Both the position numbers and the translations under genes were made by a program. Shown here one piece after another: positions 1-8,964 of a stretch of DNA of 64,000 nucleotides (positions are counted from its first letter, which is position 1; each line of letters opens with the position of its first letter). Source of the stretch: Ruminococcus albus AD2013 (GTDB taxonomy: Bacteria; Bacillota; Clostridia; Oscillospirales; Ruminococcaceae); contig NZ_JAGS01000001.1 of assembly GCF_000526775.1 (NCBI RefSeq), forward strand, positions 2,790,001-2,854,000. The letters run 5' to 3'. Under the pieces are notes generated by a model, which was given only the letters and a program-made list of their open reading frames with translations, searched no databases and had not been told where the DNA came from.

Positions 1-684
1 ATAAAAGACGAATACACGATATTATACAACAGCAACGATAACTGCACCGAAACATTGACATCAGTTGATGAATTGAGATCAGTTTATGAAAAAGCACTTG
101 ACAAGTATTCCAGAAAGCTAATAGAAACACACGGAAAAGAAGTCACAGGTGTATTGTTGGAAATTCCAAATAGACTGACACCTTTTACTGAATTCAAAGA
201 TTTTTGCCCTGATTGGCGTGAACGAGGTTCAACTCCTTCATACGTTAAAGAAGTATGGGATAATTTTCTGAAAGACCATGATCTTCCCGAGGATACTACT
301 AAGATATCCTTCCATGCAACAAGCACCTACTATGTCGGAGGCATTGATGTAAATGGTCATGAGCGTAAGGACAATTATTCTGAATATACAGAAGATGATT
401 CATTCTACTTATTCGATTACGATAACGAGTTAGTAATACGGTATGGTTTTGAATCAGAACTTGACTTCCCTATCGAAGATACGATAATCGATCCATCAAT
501 CCTTTCAAAGGATTATGAAGATGTACTTGAAAAATACTCAACTGAATTAAGCAAACGAACCTATAATTATATAGATGTTTGCATAACAAAATCAGATGGA
601 AGCGAAACTCACGAAGATTTTGAAAAAATCTGTCCTGACTGGGAGGAACGGACTCATTTAGACATATCATCATGTCATAGATGA
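1..684 (+). CDS. 5'-partial hypothetical protein with internal duplication
   Basis: The reading frame is open from base 1, so the true start lies left of the window; the first possible start inside is TTG at 55. I do not recognise the family. The protein is acidic and shows an internal repeat: a segment with YEKALDKYSRKL followed by FKDFCPDWRERG (residues about 10-60 from the TTG) is echoed by YEDVLEKYSTELS followed by FEKICPDWEERT near the C-terminus (about 160-200). The second copy ends abruptly at TGA about 10 residues after its CPDW motif, whereas the first copy continues for another 100 residues. The gene may therefore be truncated at its 3' end. It has no signal peptide or membrane segment in the visible part. 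Coding is likely from length and repeat conservation; function unknown. Confidence 0.6.
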   Translation: MKDEYTILYNSNDNCTETLTSVDELRSVYEKALDKYSRKLIETHGKEVTGVLLEIPNRLTPFTEFKDFCPDWRERGSTPSYVKEVWDNFLKDHDLPEDTTKISFHATSTYYVGGIDVNGHERKDNYSEYTEDDSFYLFDYDNELVIRYGFESELDFPIEDTIIDPSILSKDYEDVLEKYSTELSKRTYNYIDVCITKSDGSETHEDFEKICPDWEERTHLDISSCHR

Positions 685-784
685 TAAAACAAATTAAGGT
701 ATTACTGCCATATACAGACAAGATCTCAATGGACACGTATTATCACTTTATGATCAATCAAGCCAACTGAATAATAAAGGTTTT

Positions 785-1489
785 CTAAATAAACTGTATT
801 AGCGACTTCGATAAAGCATCATGAATCGCGTATGATATTGTTTTTCCATTATTCAAAACAATGAATACTTTGTAATATGAAAAATCAATTATTTTTCCTT
901 GTTGATTATACTCACGCAAATAAACTTTTTTACCTTTGGTTCTAATATACCTCAGTTTACGTGCTGTATCTTCGTCAGTGTATAATTCACACGGTATCAT
1001 TGATATTTCTAAACTACGTGCGGCAAAGAATACTTGTGCAGAATCTTTAAGAATATATCTATTAGATTGCTGAACTACTAACACTGGGGCAGTAAATACA
1101 CGATTCTTTAAATAGAAATTTTTTTCATAGTTAACGTCTCCCAAAGTAGGTATATTTGTCTTACCATCAAGAACTATCTCATCTATGGAAATCATTTTAA
1201 AAAAAATGGAAGTGCTAATGTTTGATTTTTTCACATTAGTTTCTGTTTCCTCTTCTCTATTAGTTGCATAATGTGTGCAAATATCATTTGATGGACCAAC
1301 ACATGAAGCTTTTAGAACATCACACCATTTCGATTCACTTTCATAGTGTATACACTTGTTTCTACTGCGTTTTACTCCTGATCCAGCAATGTATGTGTAT
1401 TCATATAATGAGCCTTTATGGTAAGTATGATTATGAACTGAAGGGAAATAATCATTAGGATTTCTTTTATTTTTGCCTCTATAGCTCAT
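785..1489 (-). CDS. ParB-like domain protein with Cys-rich N-terminus
   Basis: A 234-aa protein. The start ATG at 1489 follows AAAGGGGGCTGTATT, which is better than the longer in-frame start. Residues about 25-75 are Cys/His-rich (CIHYESESKWCDVLKASC then CTHY), a possible metal site. Residues about 95-165 resemble a ParB N-terminal (ParBc/sulfiredoxin) fold: an ISIDEIVLDGK strand, a central APVLVVQQSNRYILKD segment, then FAARSL and IPCELY. The family call rests on this pattern alone, without alignment, so it is tentative. ParBc domains occur in partition proteins, DNA-binding regulators and nucleases; which applies here is not visible. It is transcribed away from the ICE genes and has a good promoter of its own. 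It may be an element maintenance gene or a flanking chromosomal gene. Confidence 0.6.
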   Translation of the reverse strand: MSYRGKNKRNPNDYFPSVHNHTYHKGSLYEYTYIAGSGVKRSRNKCIHYESESKWCDVLKASCVGPSNDICTHYATNREEETETNVKKSNISTSIFFKMISIDEIVLDGKTNIPTLGDVNYEKNFYLKNRVFTAPVLVVQQSNRYILKDSAQVFFAARSLEISMIPCELYTDEDTARKLRYIRTKGKKVYLREYNQQGKIIDFSYYKVFIVLNNGKTISYAIHDALSKSLIQFI

Positions 1490-1530
1490 AATACAGCCCC
1501 CTTTAAACAAATAGCAATAATACACATATA

Positions 1531-1559
1531 AATATAACATATTACGATAAAATAATCAA
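1531..1559 (-). promoter_or_regulatory. Promoter of the ParB-like gene
   Basis: Read on the minus strand, TTGATT (1559-1554), a 17-base spacer and TATATT (1536-1531) lie about 40 bases upstream of the ATG at 1489. This is a near-consensus housekeeping sigma promoter. The adjacent 1560-1645 stretch leads into the divergent + strand genes, but I could not find an equally good + strand promoter there. Confidence 0.6.
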
Positions 1560-1645
1560 GTGTGTCAAACAATCAGTATAAATATAAGCAAATTAGCTTA
1601 TGGACATTGTTTTGTTTAATTAAAATATAGAAAGGATAAATAATA

Positions 1646-1939
1646 ATGGCAAAGAAAACAGGAAGTATACTTGATAAGCTGGAACTGAATATCGATGAAG
1701 AAAAGATATCACTCATAAACTTCTACCTAAAAGAGGACGGTGATACTCTTGATCTTGCAGCAGAACTCTCTGCTGTCATCAACAATCACATTGATAAGCT
1801 TTACAAAAAGAAAGTTCCAAAGACCGTAAGACACTACATCGAGAACAAGGACAAGGAGGATAGCGATGGACAACACACTGATAAAGTGCTCGTTCAGCCT
1901 GATGCTGGCGGGTCATCGGATCAAAGCGAAGGGGTATAA
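1646..1939 (+). CDS. Small DUF6103-like ICE protein
   Basis: A 97-aa protein starting at ATG 1646, preceded by AGAAAGGATAAATAATA. The N-terminal part (NIDEEKISLINFYLKEDG, then LAAELSAVINNHIDKLYKKKVPKTVRHYIENKD) matches my recollection of the DUF6103 family, small proteins encoded beside mobilisation or transfer genes in Firmicutes conjugative elements. It is charged, soluble and probably helical, with a disordered tail. Its last 74 bases overlap the next gene in another frame. No enzymatic motif is visible. It marks the left part of the ICE cargo; function unknown. Confidence 0.65.
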   Translation: MAKKTGSILDKLELNIDEEKISLINFYLKEDGDTLDLAAELSAVINNHIDKLYKKKVPKTVRHYIENKDKEDSDGQHTDKVLVQPDAGGSSDQSEGV

Positions 1940-2324
1940 AGTTAAGATGCTTTCTCACAAACAACTGAATAAAATATGCTTGCTGATAGCTTATACCTCA
2001 GATACGATCTACTATCTATCAGCAATGGAGTATATGGATCAAAAGCCAAATGCGAAGATAAAATACGGTACAGTATCGGATACCGGGACGGATCTCATAA
2101 TGACAGAAAAGCTTAGTCTTGATTATGATGCTATCAATGATATGCTGCAAGCAGGAACGATTTTCCCCATTTCTTCTTCTCCGGTAGAAAGGAAAAACGG
2201 TCGGCTCATTGACACCGATTCGGATTTTACAAGCTGGGCAAACAAAAACGGACTTAGACCATATCTAAGAGCGTATCGGTCCGAGATCGGTGCCGATGAT
2301 ATTCATTATACTACAAAGTTCTGA
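1866..2324 (+). CDS. Hypothetical ICE protein overlapping the upstream gene
   Basis: A 152-aa protein. ATG 1866 is chosen because AAGGAGGATAGCG sits directly before it; the alternative ATG at 1947 (beginning MLSHKQLNKI) has a weaker site (AAGGGG). Using 1866 gives a 74-base out-of-frame overlap with the DUF6103-like gene, so translational coupling is likely. Residues 28-60 are hydrophobic but probably helical rather than membrane-spanning. I recognise no family. It ends in a TGATG overlap with the next gene, so the three genes form one tightly packed unit. Confidence 0.65.
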   Translation: MDNTLIKCSFSLMLAGHRIKAKGYKVKMLSHKQLNKICLLIAYTSDTIYYLSAMEYMDQKPNAKIKYGTVSDTGTDLIMTEKLSLDYDAINDMLQAGTIFPISSSPVERKNGRLIDTDSDFTSWANKNGLRPYLRAYRSEIGADDIHYTTKF

Positions 2325-2986
2325 TGAGACGAAAAATTATGACTGACGATGCTCTGTATACAGATAAAAGCGGTAGACTGTATGAACTGAAGAAACAGTT
2401 CTATCATACAGCTGTACTGCAATCTATGACAGAACATTCATATCTAATTGCATCAAAGCCATACATTACAGACGATGGCTACATTGAATGGCGTAATGCA
2501 ATAGTATCAACCAATTATCTTAATGCAGTTAAATCTGCAAAGGAGAAGGATATAATGTACGAAAGCATTGAAAATCGTATTTCACTGAAAAATACAGCAA
2601 GTGACATTGATAAAGAGATCTCAGCATCAATGCATGAACTGTATCATTACGATCTTGATGGAGCTTATGATAAGCTTTCTCTTAATCATAGCGATTTCGA
2701 TATAGCACAGGCGGTAGCACTTACCATTCATGGTAAGTCATGGGACGGGAGATTTTCAGATCTTAACAAAGCATGGGCTGATAACTTCATTCAAGCCTAT
2801 GATATAAAAATCGAAGAATATAGAGATTTCTTCGGCTGTGATACTCACCCCTCTGTGCTTGACGGTTTTACGGATGTTGTACGTATGAGGATAGCGAACA
2901 GGAGTATAGATCAGACTCAGGATATAGATAATGATTACGATCAGTCCTACGAACAATCCGAATCAATGGGTTACGGAAGAAGATAG
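2324..2986 (+). CDS. DUF3849-like ICE accessory protein
   Basis: A 220-aa protein whose ATG overlaps the previous stop (TGATG). Residues about 105-155 contain ELYHYDLDGAYDKL and then GKSWDGRFSDLNKAWADNF. This resembles the DGRFS..N..WA segment I associate with DUF3849, a module common in clostridial and ruminococcal conjugative elements and in giant polyvalent ICE proteins. The C-terminus is acidic and Tyr/Gln-rich, ending in GYGRR, similar in style to the tail of the SpoVG-type protein at 10321 and the RGRR end of the giant protein. No catalytic motif is seen. The assignment is by pattern only. Confidence 0.6.
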   Translation: MRRKIMTDDALYTDKSGRLYELKKQFYHTAVLQSMTEHSYLIASKPYITDDGYIEWRNAIVSTNYLNAVKSAKEKDIMYESIENRISLKNTASDIDKEISASMHELYHYDLDGAYDKLSLNHSDFDIAQAVALTIHGKSWDGRFSDLNKAWADNFIQAYDIKIEEYRDFFGCDTHPSVLDGFTDVVRMRIANRSIDQTQDIDNDYDQSYEQSESMGYGRR

Positions 2987-3081
2987 TAATTTTTTAAATT
3001 ATCATTTTCGCCTTTTAGTAGAACTGGAAAATTTTCCCAATTTGCACAAAAGCACAGATATATCTTTGTTAAGGTTTTCTC

Positions 3082-3110
3082 TTGTTTATTCAGGGCTTTC
3101 ATGATATAAT
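3082..3110 (+). promoter_or_regulatory. Promoter of the 3154 gene
   Basis: TTGTTT (3082-3087), a 17-base spacer and a perfect TATAAT (3105-3110) lie 44 bases upstream of the ATG at 3154. Confidence 0.7.
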
Positions 3111-3153
3111 ATAATTGGGGAACAATATGAAACAAACGAAAGGTGGGCTTAGT

Positions 3154-3819
3154 ATGAAAATTAATACCGAAGATGAGAACATTCTGAGACTGAAACACAC
3201 TCCCGAAGAAGTAAAAGCATTTATCGCAGATCAGATGAAACTGCATGAAGAATACATGAACAGCCCGGATAACGATGATGTTTCCGGTGGATTTGAGAAC
3301 AAAGCTGTTCGTGAATTTATGGGTGAAGAATTCTGGAATGCGACCAAGCTGCCGCAGTTCGATTATTCCTGTGAGATAGATTCCGATGTTCAGTGCCGCG
3401 CATATCTGTGGTATAAGGATATTTTCAGGGCGAATCTGCGCTGTATGCTTGAGGAGAATGAAATGCTGACACAGCATACAATAGTAACTGATCGAATGAA
3501 GTATCTGTCCGGTGATGCAGCACAGATACGTTGGCTCAATTATCTTCTTGATACAGGTATAAGTCAGGATGAATTCAAAAGGAATTTCGCATTGAATGCG
3601 TACTATGATTATTACAGTAATTACTACGCATCTGTGACACTTACCGATGTCCCCCGCGATATGGTCCGCAGGCGAGAAATGTTTGGTGAGATACCGTCAG
3701 AAGATCGTGTGCGCTACTCCAATATGGTCAAGTATTCGGTGATGGAGTACATCAACGAACAGTATGTTTATAATCGCTTTGTCGGTGCGGGTGCAAAACT
3801 CAATCTACCATCGATCTGA
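3154..3819 (+). CDS. Hypothetical cytosolic ICE protein
   Basis: A 221-aa protein. I prefer ATG 3154 (MKINTEDEN) because AAAGGTGGGCTTAGT precedes it; upstream in-frame ATGs at 3115 and 3127 lack a ribosome site. It is rich in Tyr, Glu and Asp, with no signal peptide, membrane segment or recognised domain. The long helical central region (IVTDRMKYLSGDAAQIRWLN) suggests an all-alpha fold. It has its own strong promoter, and one copy of the 16-bp ICE palindrome begins 2 bases after the stop codon. Function unknown. Confidence 0.7.
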   Translation: MKINTEDENILRLKHTPEEVKAFIADQMKLHEEYMNSPDNDDVSGGFENKAVREFMGEEFWNATKLPQFDYSCEIDSDVQCRAYLWYKDIFRANLRCMLEENEMLTQHTIVTDRMKYLSGDAAQIRWLNYLLDTGISQDEFKRNFALNAYYDYYSNYYASVTLTDVPRDMVRRREMFGEIPSEDRVRYSNMVKYSVMEYINEQYVYNRFVGAGAKLNLPSI

Positions 3820-3820
3820 A

Positions 3821-3836
3821 TGTGTCTATAGACACA
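3821..3836. repeat. ICE palindrome copy 1
   Basis: A perfect 16-bp palindrome, TGTGTCTATAGACACA, placed just after the stop of the 3154 gene and 18 bases upstream of the -35 box for the lipoprotein gene at 3912. It is one of six copies in the ICE. The position suits a regulator binding site, but no binding protein is identified. Confidence 0.85.
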
Positions 3837-3853
3837 CTTGCCCGACCAACTTC

Positions 3854-3882
3854 TTGATTTATTACAGACGATATGATATACT
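3854..3882 (+). promoter_or_regulatory. Promoter of the lipoprotein gene
   Basis: TTGATT (3854-3859), a 17-base spacer and TATACT (3877-3882) lie 30 bases upstream of the start at 3912. Palindrome copy 1 lies immediately upstream. Confidence 0.7.
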
Positions 3883-3911
3883 TAGATAAAACAATCAGGA
3901 GATGACCAAAG

Positions 3912-4898
3912 ATGAAAAGAATCACAATTTCACTAATCGTAATGATATCAATGCTGCTTACATCCTGCGGTAATATCAGTGAGAAAGACAATGCAGCAAA
4001 TACATCTGCCGAAGTGACCACAACGACGGTAGCCGAGGACACTTCTTCTGTCACAACAACAAGCGAAACAGAAGAAACAAGTGAAGCGGTTACAACGACT
4101 ACCAGGACCGAAAAGGACGATAGTTCATCGCAGGCTGAAACGACTGCTGCTACAACAAGTAAAAAATCTACTACTACCAGCAAAAAGTCTTCAGGTAAGG
4201 TAAAGATCACATCTTCAGGTCGAACCGGGTCATCAAATAACAGTAACAATGGCGGAGGTTATTCCGGTGGCGGGAATGTTGTTACTCAGGCTCCGGCACA
4301 ACAGCAGGCAGCACCTACACAGACAACAACTACAACTCAGCCGCCTGTGAAGAAAACAACTACCACAACTACTACACAGTATATTCCTGAACCTGAGCCT
4401 ATTCCAGAGCCTGTTGCACCAAATACTTCTATAGTGGATATTGATATGACAGACGATCAGATGTATGTTTTCTTGACTCTTTATCCTATCGATTATGAAG
4501 TTATGTATCAGGCTGGACAAAACCTTTCTTATGATGGAACAAACTATGGAAAGGCAAAGGCTGTATGTGAATACGCATACAATTGTGGTGGTAGAAACTG
4601 CATAGAATACGCACTTAATGCATACTTCGTTGCTCAGGGCGCGAGTCTTGAGTGTTACCTCGCACGCTCATCACAATATGACTGGTATGGTCATGTAGCA
4701 AATATTGTAAACATAGATGGACAGTATTACTACATGGAACCAATGACAAACGAAACTACAGCAAATACAGCCATAGCTTTCGGTGGTTATCGCGCTGACG
4801 GTAGTGGTATTATTGACCCTGTTCCACTTGATATTTTCTTTGATATCTATGATAATAGATACTCACTTGACGTTTCTTCATCTAAATATGGAGAATAA
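3912..4898 (+). CDS. Thr-rich lipoprotein with transglutaminase-like domain
   Basis: A 328-aa exported lipoprotein. Residues 1-19 form a signal peptide ending in the lipobox LLTSC, with Cys19 as the expected lipid anchor. Residues about 25-165 are a low-complexity Thr/Ser/Gly/Pro linker with TTTT runs, probably extended and possibly glycosylated. The C-terminal domain (about 175-320) looks transglutaminase-like: GGRNCIEYALNAYF with a candidate catalytic Cys near 230, GHVANI with the His near 260, and YYYMEP with an acidic residue near 275. Such domains act as cysteine peptidases or cross-linking enzymes on the cell surface. The gene lies directly before the large surface adhesin/hydrolase, so a role in building the mating surface is plausible but inferred. 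The start follows AGGAGATGACCAAAG. Confidence 0.75.
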   Translation: MKRITISLIVMISMLLTSCGNISEKDNAANTSAEVTTTTVAEDTSSVTTTSETEETSEAVTTTTRTEKDDSSSQAETTAATTSKKSTTTSKKSSGKVKITSSGRTGSSNNSNNGGGYSGGGNVVTQAPAQQQAAPTQTTTTTQPPVKKTTTTTTTQYIPEPEPIPEPVAPNTSIVDIDMTDDQMYVFLTLYPIDYEVMYQAGQNLSYDGTNYGKAKAVCEYAYNCGGRNCIEYALNAYFVAQGASLECYLARSSQYDWYGHVANIVNIDGQYYYMEPMTNETTANTAIAFGGYRADGSGIIDPVPLDIFFDIYDNRYSLDVSSSKYGE

Positions 4899-4915
4899 TA
4901 GCTAAACATAACTTC

Positions 4916-4955
4916 AAGCACTTAACAACATCATGTTAGGTGCTTTTCTTTTTCT
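4916..4955 (+). terminator. Terminator after the lipoprotein gene
   Basis: Stem AAGCACTTAAC / GTTAGGTGCTT (one G-T pair) with an 8-base loop, followed by TTCTTTTTC. Confidence 0.8.
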
Positions 4956-4975
4956 CACGGAGAATATGATAGATC

Positions 4976-5018
4976 AAGCATTTCCTTAATTTTGCCGAAA
5001 AGGAAATGCTTTTTTTAT
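4976..5018 (+). terminator. Second terminator, with overlapping promoter candidate
   Basis: A perfect 12-bp stem (AAGCATTTCCTT at 4976-4987, AAGGAAATGCTT at 5000-5011) runs into a T tract and ends only 28 bases before the next start codon. A promoter-like pair, TTGCCG (4992-4997) with an 18-base spacer to TATATT (5016-5021), overlaps the hairpin. The site may be both terminator and promoter, or an attenuator of the downstream adhesin gene. Confidence 0.75.
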
Positions 5019-5045
5019 ATTAAAATTCAGAAAGGATATGATAAT

Positions 5046-8000
5046 ATGTTCAAAGGCAAACTTTTGAAGAGAATCGGCACTGGAATAATGGCTGCTGTAT
5101 GCGCTTTTTCTTTTGCAACAGCAGAAGTTAAACCGATGAAAGCTAAAGCCGCATCAGAAGCAGTTTTCCCAAACGCCGATCAGATCATCGCACAGGCAGC
5201 TACTCTACTTGGAGGTAATTATTCAAGCGCAGGTGGTAAAGGATACTACAATATGTATGATGCCAACAAAACACCTGTTGCTTACGATGTGAATTATACT
5301 CGTTCAGCCGGGGTAGACTGCTCAGGATTGGTGTACTATACCATGACAAAGTTAGGCTACAAAACATCAGGTTTCGCATGGAATCACCCCGTCCCCGTAG
5401 ATACTAATCATTGGCTGAGCTACACCAATCCTACTATTTCCTATAAAGGCACAACTAAGCCACTGGAAATAGAAAAAATAAGAGTAAGTACCAACAATCA
5501 CCCCTACTGGGAGAGGTCAAACGGTAGTACGATAGAGCCCGGCTCTATTGTTATCGGTGATCCTACGAATGGCAGTACTGATCATGCATGGATTTATATA
5601 GGCGAATTCGAGAATAAAGCAGCTGTTAAAGCTTATCTGAAAAAGATAGGTGTAAATCCTGCATATATCAACGATAAAAACATTCACGACAACGGTGACG
5701 GTGGAAACCACTGGCGCATTGAAGCACAGAGTACATACGGTGTTGTTATCAATAATGACACTAGCGGTAAATACACAGGTGCCATGAGAGTTTCATCGTT
5801 TAAATTAAACAGAGAAGTCACATTTGAAATTCAAAAAACAGAAATCGGCACAGGTGCTATTGTCGGTAAATCAAAAGTTGACGGATCATCTGCTGTTTAT
5901 GGTGTTTATACGGATAAAGCTTGCAAAAACAAGATAGATGAAATGACCATAAAAGCAAATGGTCGTGCTGCAATCAGCCTTCCTTACGGCACTTACTACG
6001 TCAAGGAAATAAAAGCTCCGACAGGCTATAATGTATCGAATGATGTTTATACTCTTGTTCCGAATGAAACTGTCATCGTTAATGAGGTCAAAACGACTGG
6101 TTCTATCCGCATTAACAAGACAGCTGAAGATGGTGTGAAAAACAGAGAATTTATGATCAGTTGGTTTGAAAATGGAACAATTCATAGAGAACGTTTAAAC
6201 ACAAATACACTCGGTGTAGCAAAGATTGACGGGCTTAACCTCTATGATTATGACGGTGATGTTATAAATTACACTGTTTCAGAGATAAACAACGATCTGA
6301 GAAATGTTAATCCTAGCGCACAGACTGTTACTCTTTCAGAAGCTGATCCCAACAAGGATTATACCGTAGACCTCTATTTTAACAATGAGTATAAATACGG
6401 CTCTCTCGTATTACATAAAACTCATACAGACGGCAACACCGATGATCGTACCTTTACGGTAACAGGTAACGGAGAAACTTACACTGTTGTAACACACGGT
6501 AATGAGCCTGCAGCACTTGAACATCTGCGTATGTACGATGATAATAACAACATCATTACCTACACTATCCACGAGGAAAATGTTCCGGATAGATATGTAC
6601 AGCCCGAAGATCAGGAAGTAACTCTCCTGCTTAATCAGGTCACAGATGTATACATCGTTAACAGCCATGTTCCCGGTACACTCATACTCAAAAAGAGACA
6701 TGAGGACGGCAACACAGGTGACCGTAATTTCACAATCACAGGTAGTGATGGATCCGTCAGAACTGCTGTAACACATGGTAATGAGCCTACAGTTATTTCT
6801 GACCTTGATATCTATGATACTGACAGCAACCTCATAACATACACTATCCACGAGGAAAATACACCTAATAGATATGAACAGCCTGCGGATCAGGATGTTA
6901 CTCTTGAATACAATAAATCCAAGACTGTAACAATCGTCAACAGACTGAAACGCGGATCAATATCTATCCACAAACAGAACAGTGAAACCCTTGAACCTGT
7001 TGCAGGTGCAAAATATGAGGTGACTTGCAACGAAGATATTTACAGCTCAAATGGCAAAGATATGATTCCTGCCGGCGAGCCCATTTACACACTGGAAACC
7101 AACGAGGACGGCAACGCAGCTACACCTAAGTCACTGCCTATCGCTCACACATATACACTCACAGAAGTATACGTGCCGGACGGATATATTTCAGGCGAAC
7201 CTATCACTATTGAAATGAGTGATGACGGAACACAGCTTGAATACCGTACCACAATCAACGAAAAGCCCACAATCGTAAAGATAAGCAAGAAATCTCTCAC
7301 AACCAAAGAAGAACTTGAAGGTGCAAAACTCACAGTAACCGATGATAGCGGTACAATTATAGATGAATGGACATCTACAACTACTGAACACACTATCATT
7401 GGTAAGCTTACAGTCGGAAAGGAATACACTCTGACAGAGGTTCTCGCTCCTGACGGATTTCTCACCGCAGAAAGCATTAAATTTACAGTTAATGAAGATG
7501 GCTCCACAAATCATGTTACAATGTATGATGAGGAAAAATCAGGCAGTATTGAAGTTCATAAAACAACCGAGGGCATGATAAACGTTGATGGAATAAACTT
7601 TACTCTCAGCGGAACATCAGACCACGGTACAGTAGTAAATACTCAGGCAACAACAAATGCTGATGGTATTGCAACCTTTGAGAAGATCCCTGTGGGTACA
7701 TACACCATCACCGAAGATGCAGAATCTGTTCCGTATGCGTACCTTGTGGCTGATGAGCAGGAAGTATCTGTTATGTACGCAGAAACAACTATCGCAGAGA
7801 TTTACAATGATGAAAAGTCTGGTACTGTTGAGGTACACAAGAATACTAAGAACAAGGGCAATATCGCTGATATCAATTTCGTTCTTGAGGGTACATCTGA
7901 CAGCGGCAGAGATGTAAAGCTGGAAGCTGTGACCGATAAGGATGGTAAGGCAATATTTAACAAGGTGCCTGTTGGTACATACACCATCACAGAGGACAAG

Positions 8001-8792
8001 GAAACAGTACCTACTGCATACCTTGTTGCTGACAAGCAGGAAGTAAATGTACTGTATGCCGAAACATCTATTGCAGAAGTTTTCAATGATGAAAAGACAG
8101 GCAGCATTGAGATCCACAAGACAACCGAGGGTATGATAAACATCGAGGGTATCAAGTTTATCCTTGAGGGTGTATCCGATAGTGGAACAGATGTTCACGT
8201 TGAAGCTATTACTGACAAGGACGGTAAAGCTACATTCAGCAATGTCCCCGTGGGAACATACGCTATCACAGAGGATGAAAAGACTGTACCGACTGCATAT
8301 ATGGTAGCAGAAGAAACCGAGGTTACTGTGCTGTACGCTGAAACAGTAACTAAGGAGATATTCAATGGCGAAAGATCCGGCAGCATCAGTATTCAGAAAC
8401 GGACTGAGGGCATGAAAGATATCGCCGGAATCAATTTTGTTCTTGAAGGTACTTCTGATAGCGGCAGAACCGTGAAGCTGGAAGCTGTTACTGACAAGGA
8501 CGGTAAAGCTACATTCAATGGTGTGCCGATAGGTACATACACCATAACCGAGGACGGTAAATCTGTGCCTGCGGCTTATTTTGTAGCTGATGCTCAGACA
8601 GTAACAGTATTTGAAGCACAGACTTCTAACATTACTTTTGAGAACAAGAAAAAGCCTGATTCTTCAACACCTTCTACTTCATTAACAACAACAAGCAATC
8701 CTTCAACCGGAGTTGCTGCTAACGGTGCGTTTGCTGTAACAGCAATTGCACTCGCTCTCATGATCATTTCAAGAAAGCGTAAGAACAGCTAA
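5046..8792 (+). CDS. NlpC/P60-type hydrolase with SpaA/Cna-B repeats, wall-anchored
   Basis: A 1248-aa surface protein. ATG 5046 follows AGAAAGGATATGATAAT; a longer TTG start would sit inside the terminator hairpin. Residues 1-35 are a signal peptide. Residues about 40-230 resemble NlpC/P60 cell-wall peptidases, with the candidate catalytic Cys in VDCSGLVYY (about 92) and His in DHAWIYIG (about 178). Then come SpaA/prealbumin-like (Cna-B) modules, including two closely similar copies starting SLVLHKTHTDGN and LILKKRHEDGN, and four roughly 90-aa repeats starting near SGSIEVHKTTEG, SGTVEVHKNTKN, TGSIEIHKTTEG and SGSISIQKRTEG. The C-terminus has NPSTG, a hydrophobic stretch and RKRKNS, a sorting-signal-like tail. 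The likely role is a wall-degrading adhesin that opens the peptidoglycan and presents a stalk during conjugation. The enzymatic call is by motif; sortase dependence is inferred. Confidence 0.8.
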   Translation: MFKGKLLKRIGTGIMAAVCAFSFATAEVKPMKAKAASEAVFPNADQIIAQAATLLGGNYSSAGGKGYYNMYDANKTPVAYDVNYTRSAGVDCSGLVYYTMTKLGYKTSGFAWNHPVPVDTNHWLSYTNPTISYKGTTKPLEIEKIRVSTNNHPYWERSNGSTIEPGSIVIGDPTNGSTDHAWIYIGEFENKAAVKAYLKKIGVNPAYINDKNIHDNGDGGNHWRIEAQSTYGVVINNDTSGKYTGAMRVSSFKLNREVTFEIQKTEIGTGAIVGKSKVDGSSAVYGVYTDKACKNKIDEMTIKANGRAAISLPYGTYYVKEIKAPTGYNVSNDVYTLVPNETVIVNEVKTTGSIRINKTAEDGVKNREFMISWFENGTIHRERLNTNTLGVAKIDGLNLYDYDGDVINYTVSEINNDLRNVNPSAQTVTLSEADPNKDYTVDLYFNNEYKYGSLVLHKTHTDGNTDDRTFTVTGNGETYTVVTHGNEPAALEHLRMYDDNNNIITYTIHEENVPDRYVQPEDQEVTLLLNQVTDVYIVNSHVPGTLILKKRHEDGNTGDRNFTITGSDGSVRTAVTHGNEPTVISDLDIYDTDSNLITYTIHEENTPNRYEQPADQDVTLEYNKSKTVTIVNRLKRGSISIHKQNSETLEPVAGAKYEVTCNEDIYSSNGKDMIPAGEPIYTLETNEDGNAATPKSLPIAHTYTLTEVYVPDGYISGEPITIEMSDDGTQLEYRTTINEKPTIVKISKKSLTTKEELEGAKLTVTDDSGTIIDEWTSTTTEHTIIGKLTVGKEYTLTEVLAPDGFLTAESIKFTVNEDGSTNHVTMYDEEKSGSIEVHKTTEGMINVDGINFTLSGTSDHGTVVNTQATTNADGIATFEKIPVGTYTITEDAESVPYAYLVADEQEVSVMYAETTIAEIYNDEKSGTVEVHKNTKNKGNIADINFVLEGTSDSGRDVKLEAVTDKDGKAIFNKVPVGTYTITEDKETVPTAYLVADKQEVNVLYAETSIAEVFNDEKTGSIEIHKTTEGMINIEGIKFILEGVSDSGTDVHVEAITDKDGKATFSNVPVGTYAITEDEKTVPTAYMVAEETEVTVLYAETVTKEIFNGERSGSISIQKRTEGMKDIAGINFVLEGTSDSGRTVKLEAVTDKDGKATFNGVPIGTYTITEDGKSVPAAYFVADAQTVTVFEAQTSNITFENKKKPDSSTPSTSLTTTSNPSTGVAANGAFAVTAIALALMIISRKRKNS

Positions 8793-8829
8793 TCATCGCT
8801 TTAAAAAGCACCCCCTTATAAAAGCAGAC

Positions 8830-8856
8830 AGCCGCCCTATACAGGCGGCTTGTTTG
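8830..8856 (+). terminator. Terminator after the adhesin gene
   Basis: Stem AGCCGCC / GGCGGCT with loop CTATACA, followed by a weak T-rich run (TGTTTG). It lies just upstream of leader element A. Confidence 0.6.
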
Positions 8857-8936
8857 CTGAATGTCTACGAATACTGTGTCTATAGAAACACTTTTCTCTT
8901 ATTCATCGTAGACATTCAGCAGATAGTGCGATCTGC
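8855..8936 (+). promoter_or_regulatory. Structured leader element A
   Basis: A 16-bp perfect stem joins 8855-8870 (TGCTGAATGTCTACGA) and 8906-8921. The 35-base loop holds palindrome copy 2. A second small hairpin, GCAGAT / ATCTGC (8919-8936), starts inside the 3' arm, so the two structures share three bases. The gene start is at 8965. A homologous element lies at 10198-10285, and the two stem differences between copies are both compensatory. This points to a conserved RNA or DNA secondary structure. Confidence 0.7.
8875..8890. repeat. ICE palindrome copy 2 (one mismatch)
   Basis: TGTGTCTATAGAAACA, one base different from the perfect palindrome, in the loop of leader element A. Confidence 0.8.
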
Positions 8937-8964
8937 ACAAAAACTTGATAAAGGAGTATAAATC

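Noticed and set aside
7145..8386. Several long minus-strand open frames opposite the SpaA repeats
   Set aside because: They mirror the repetitive codons of the sense gene, lack ribosome sites and show no family resemblance.
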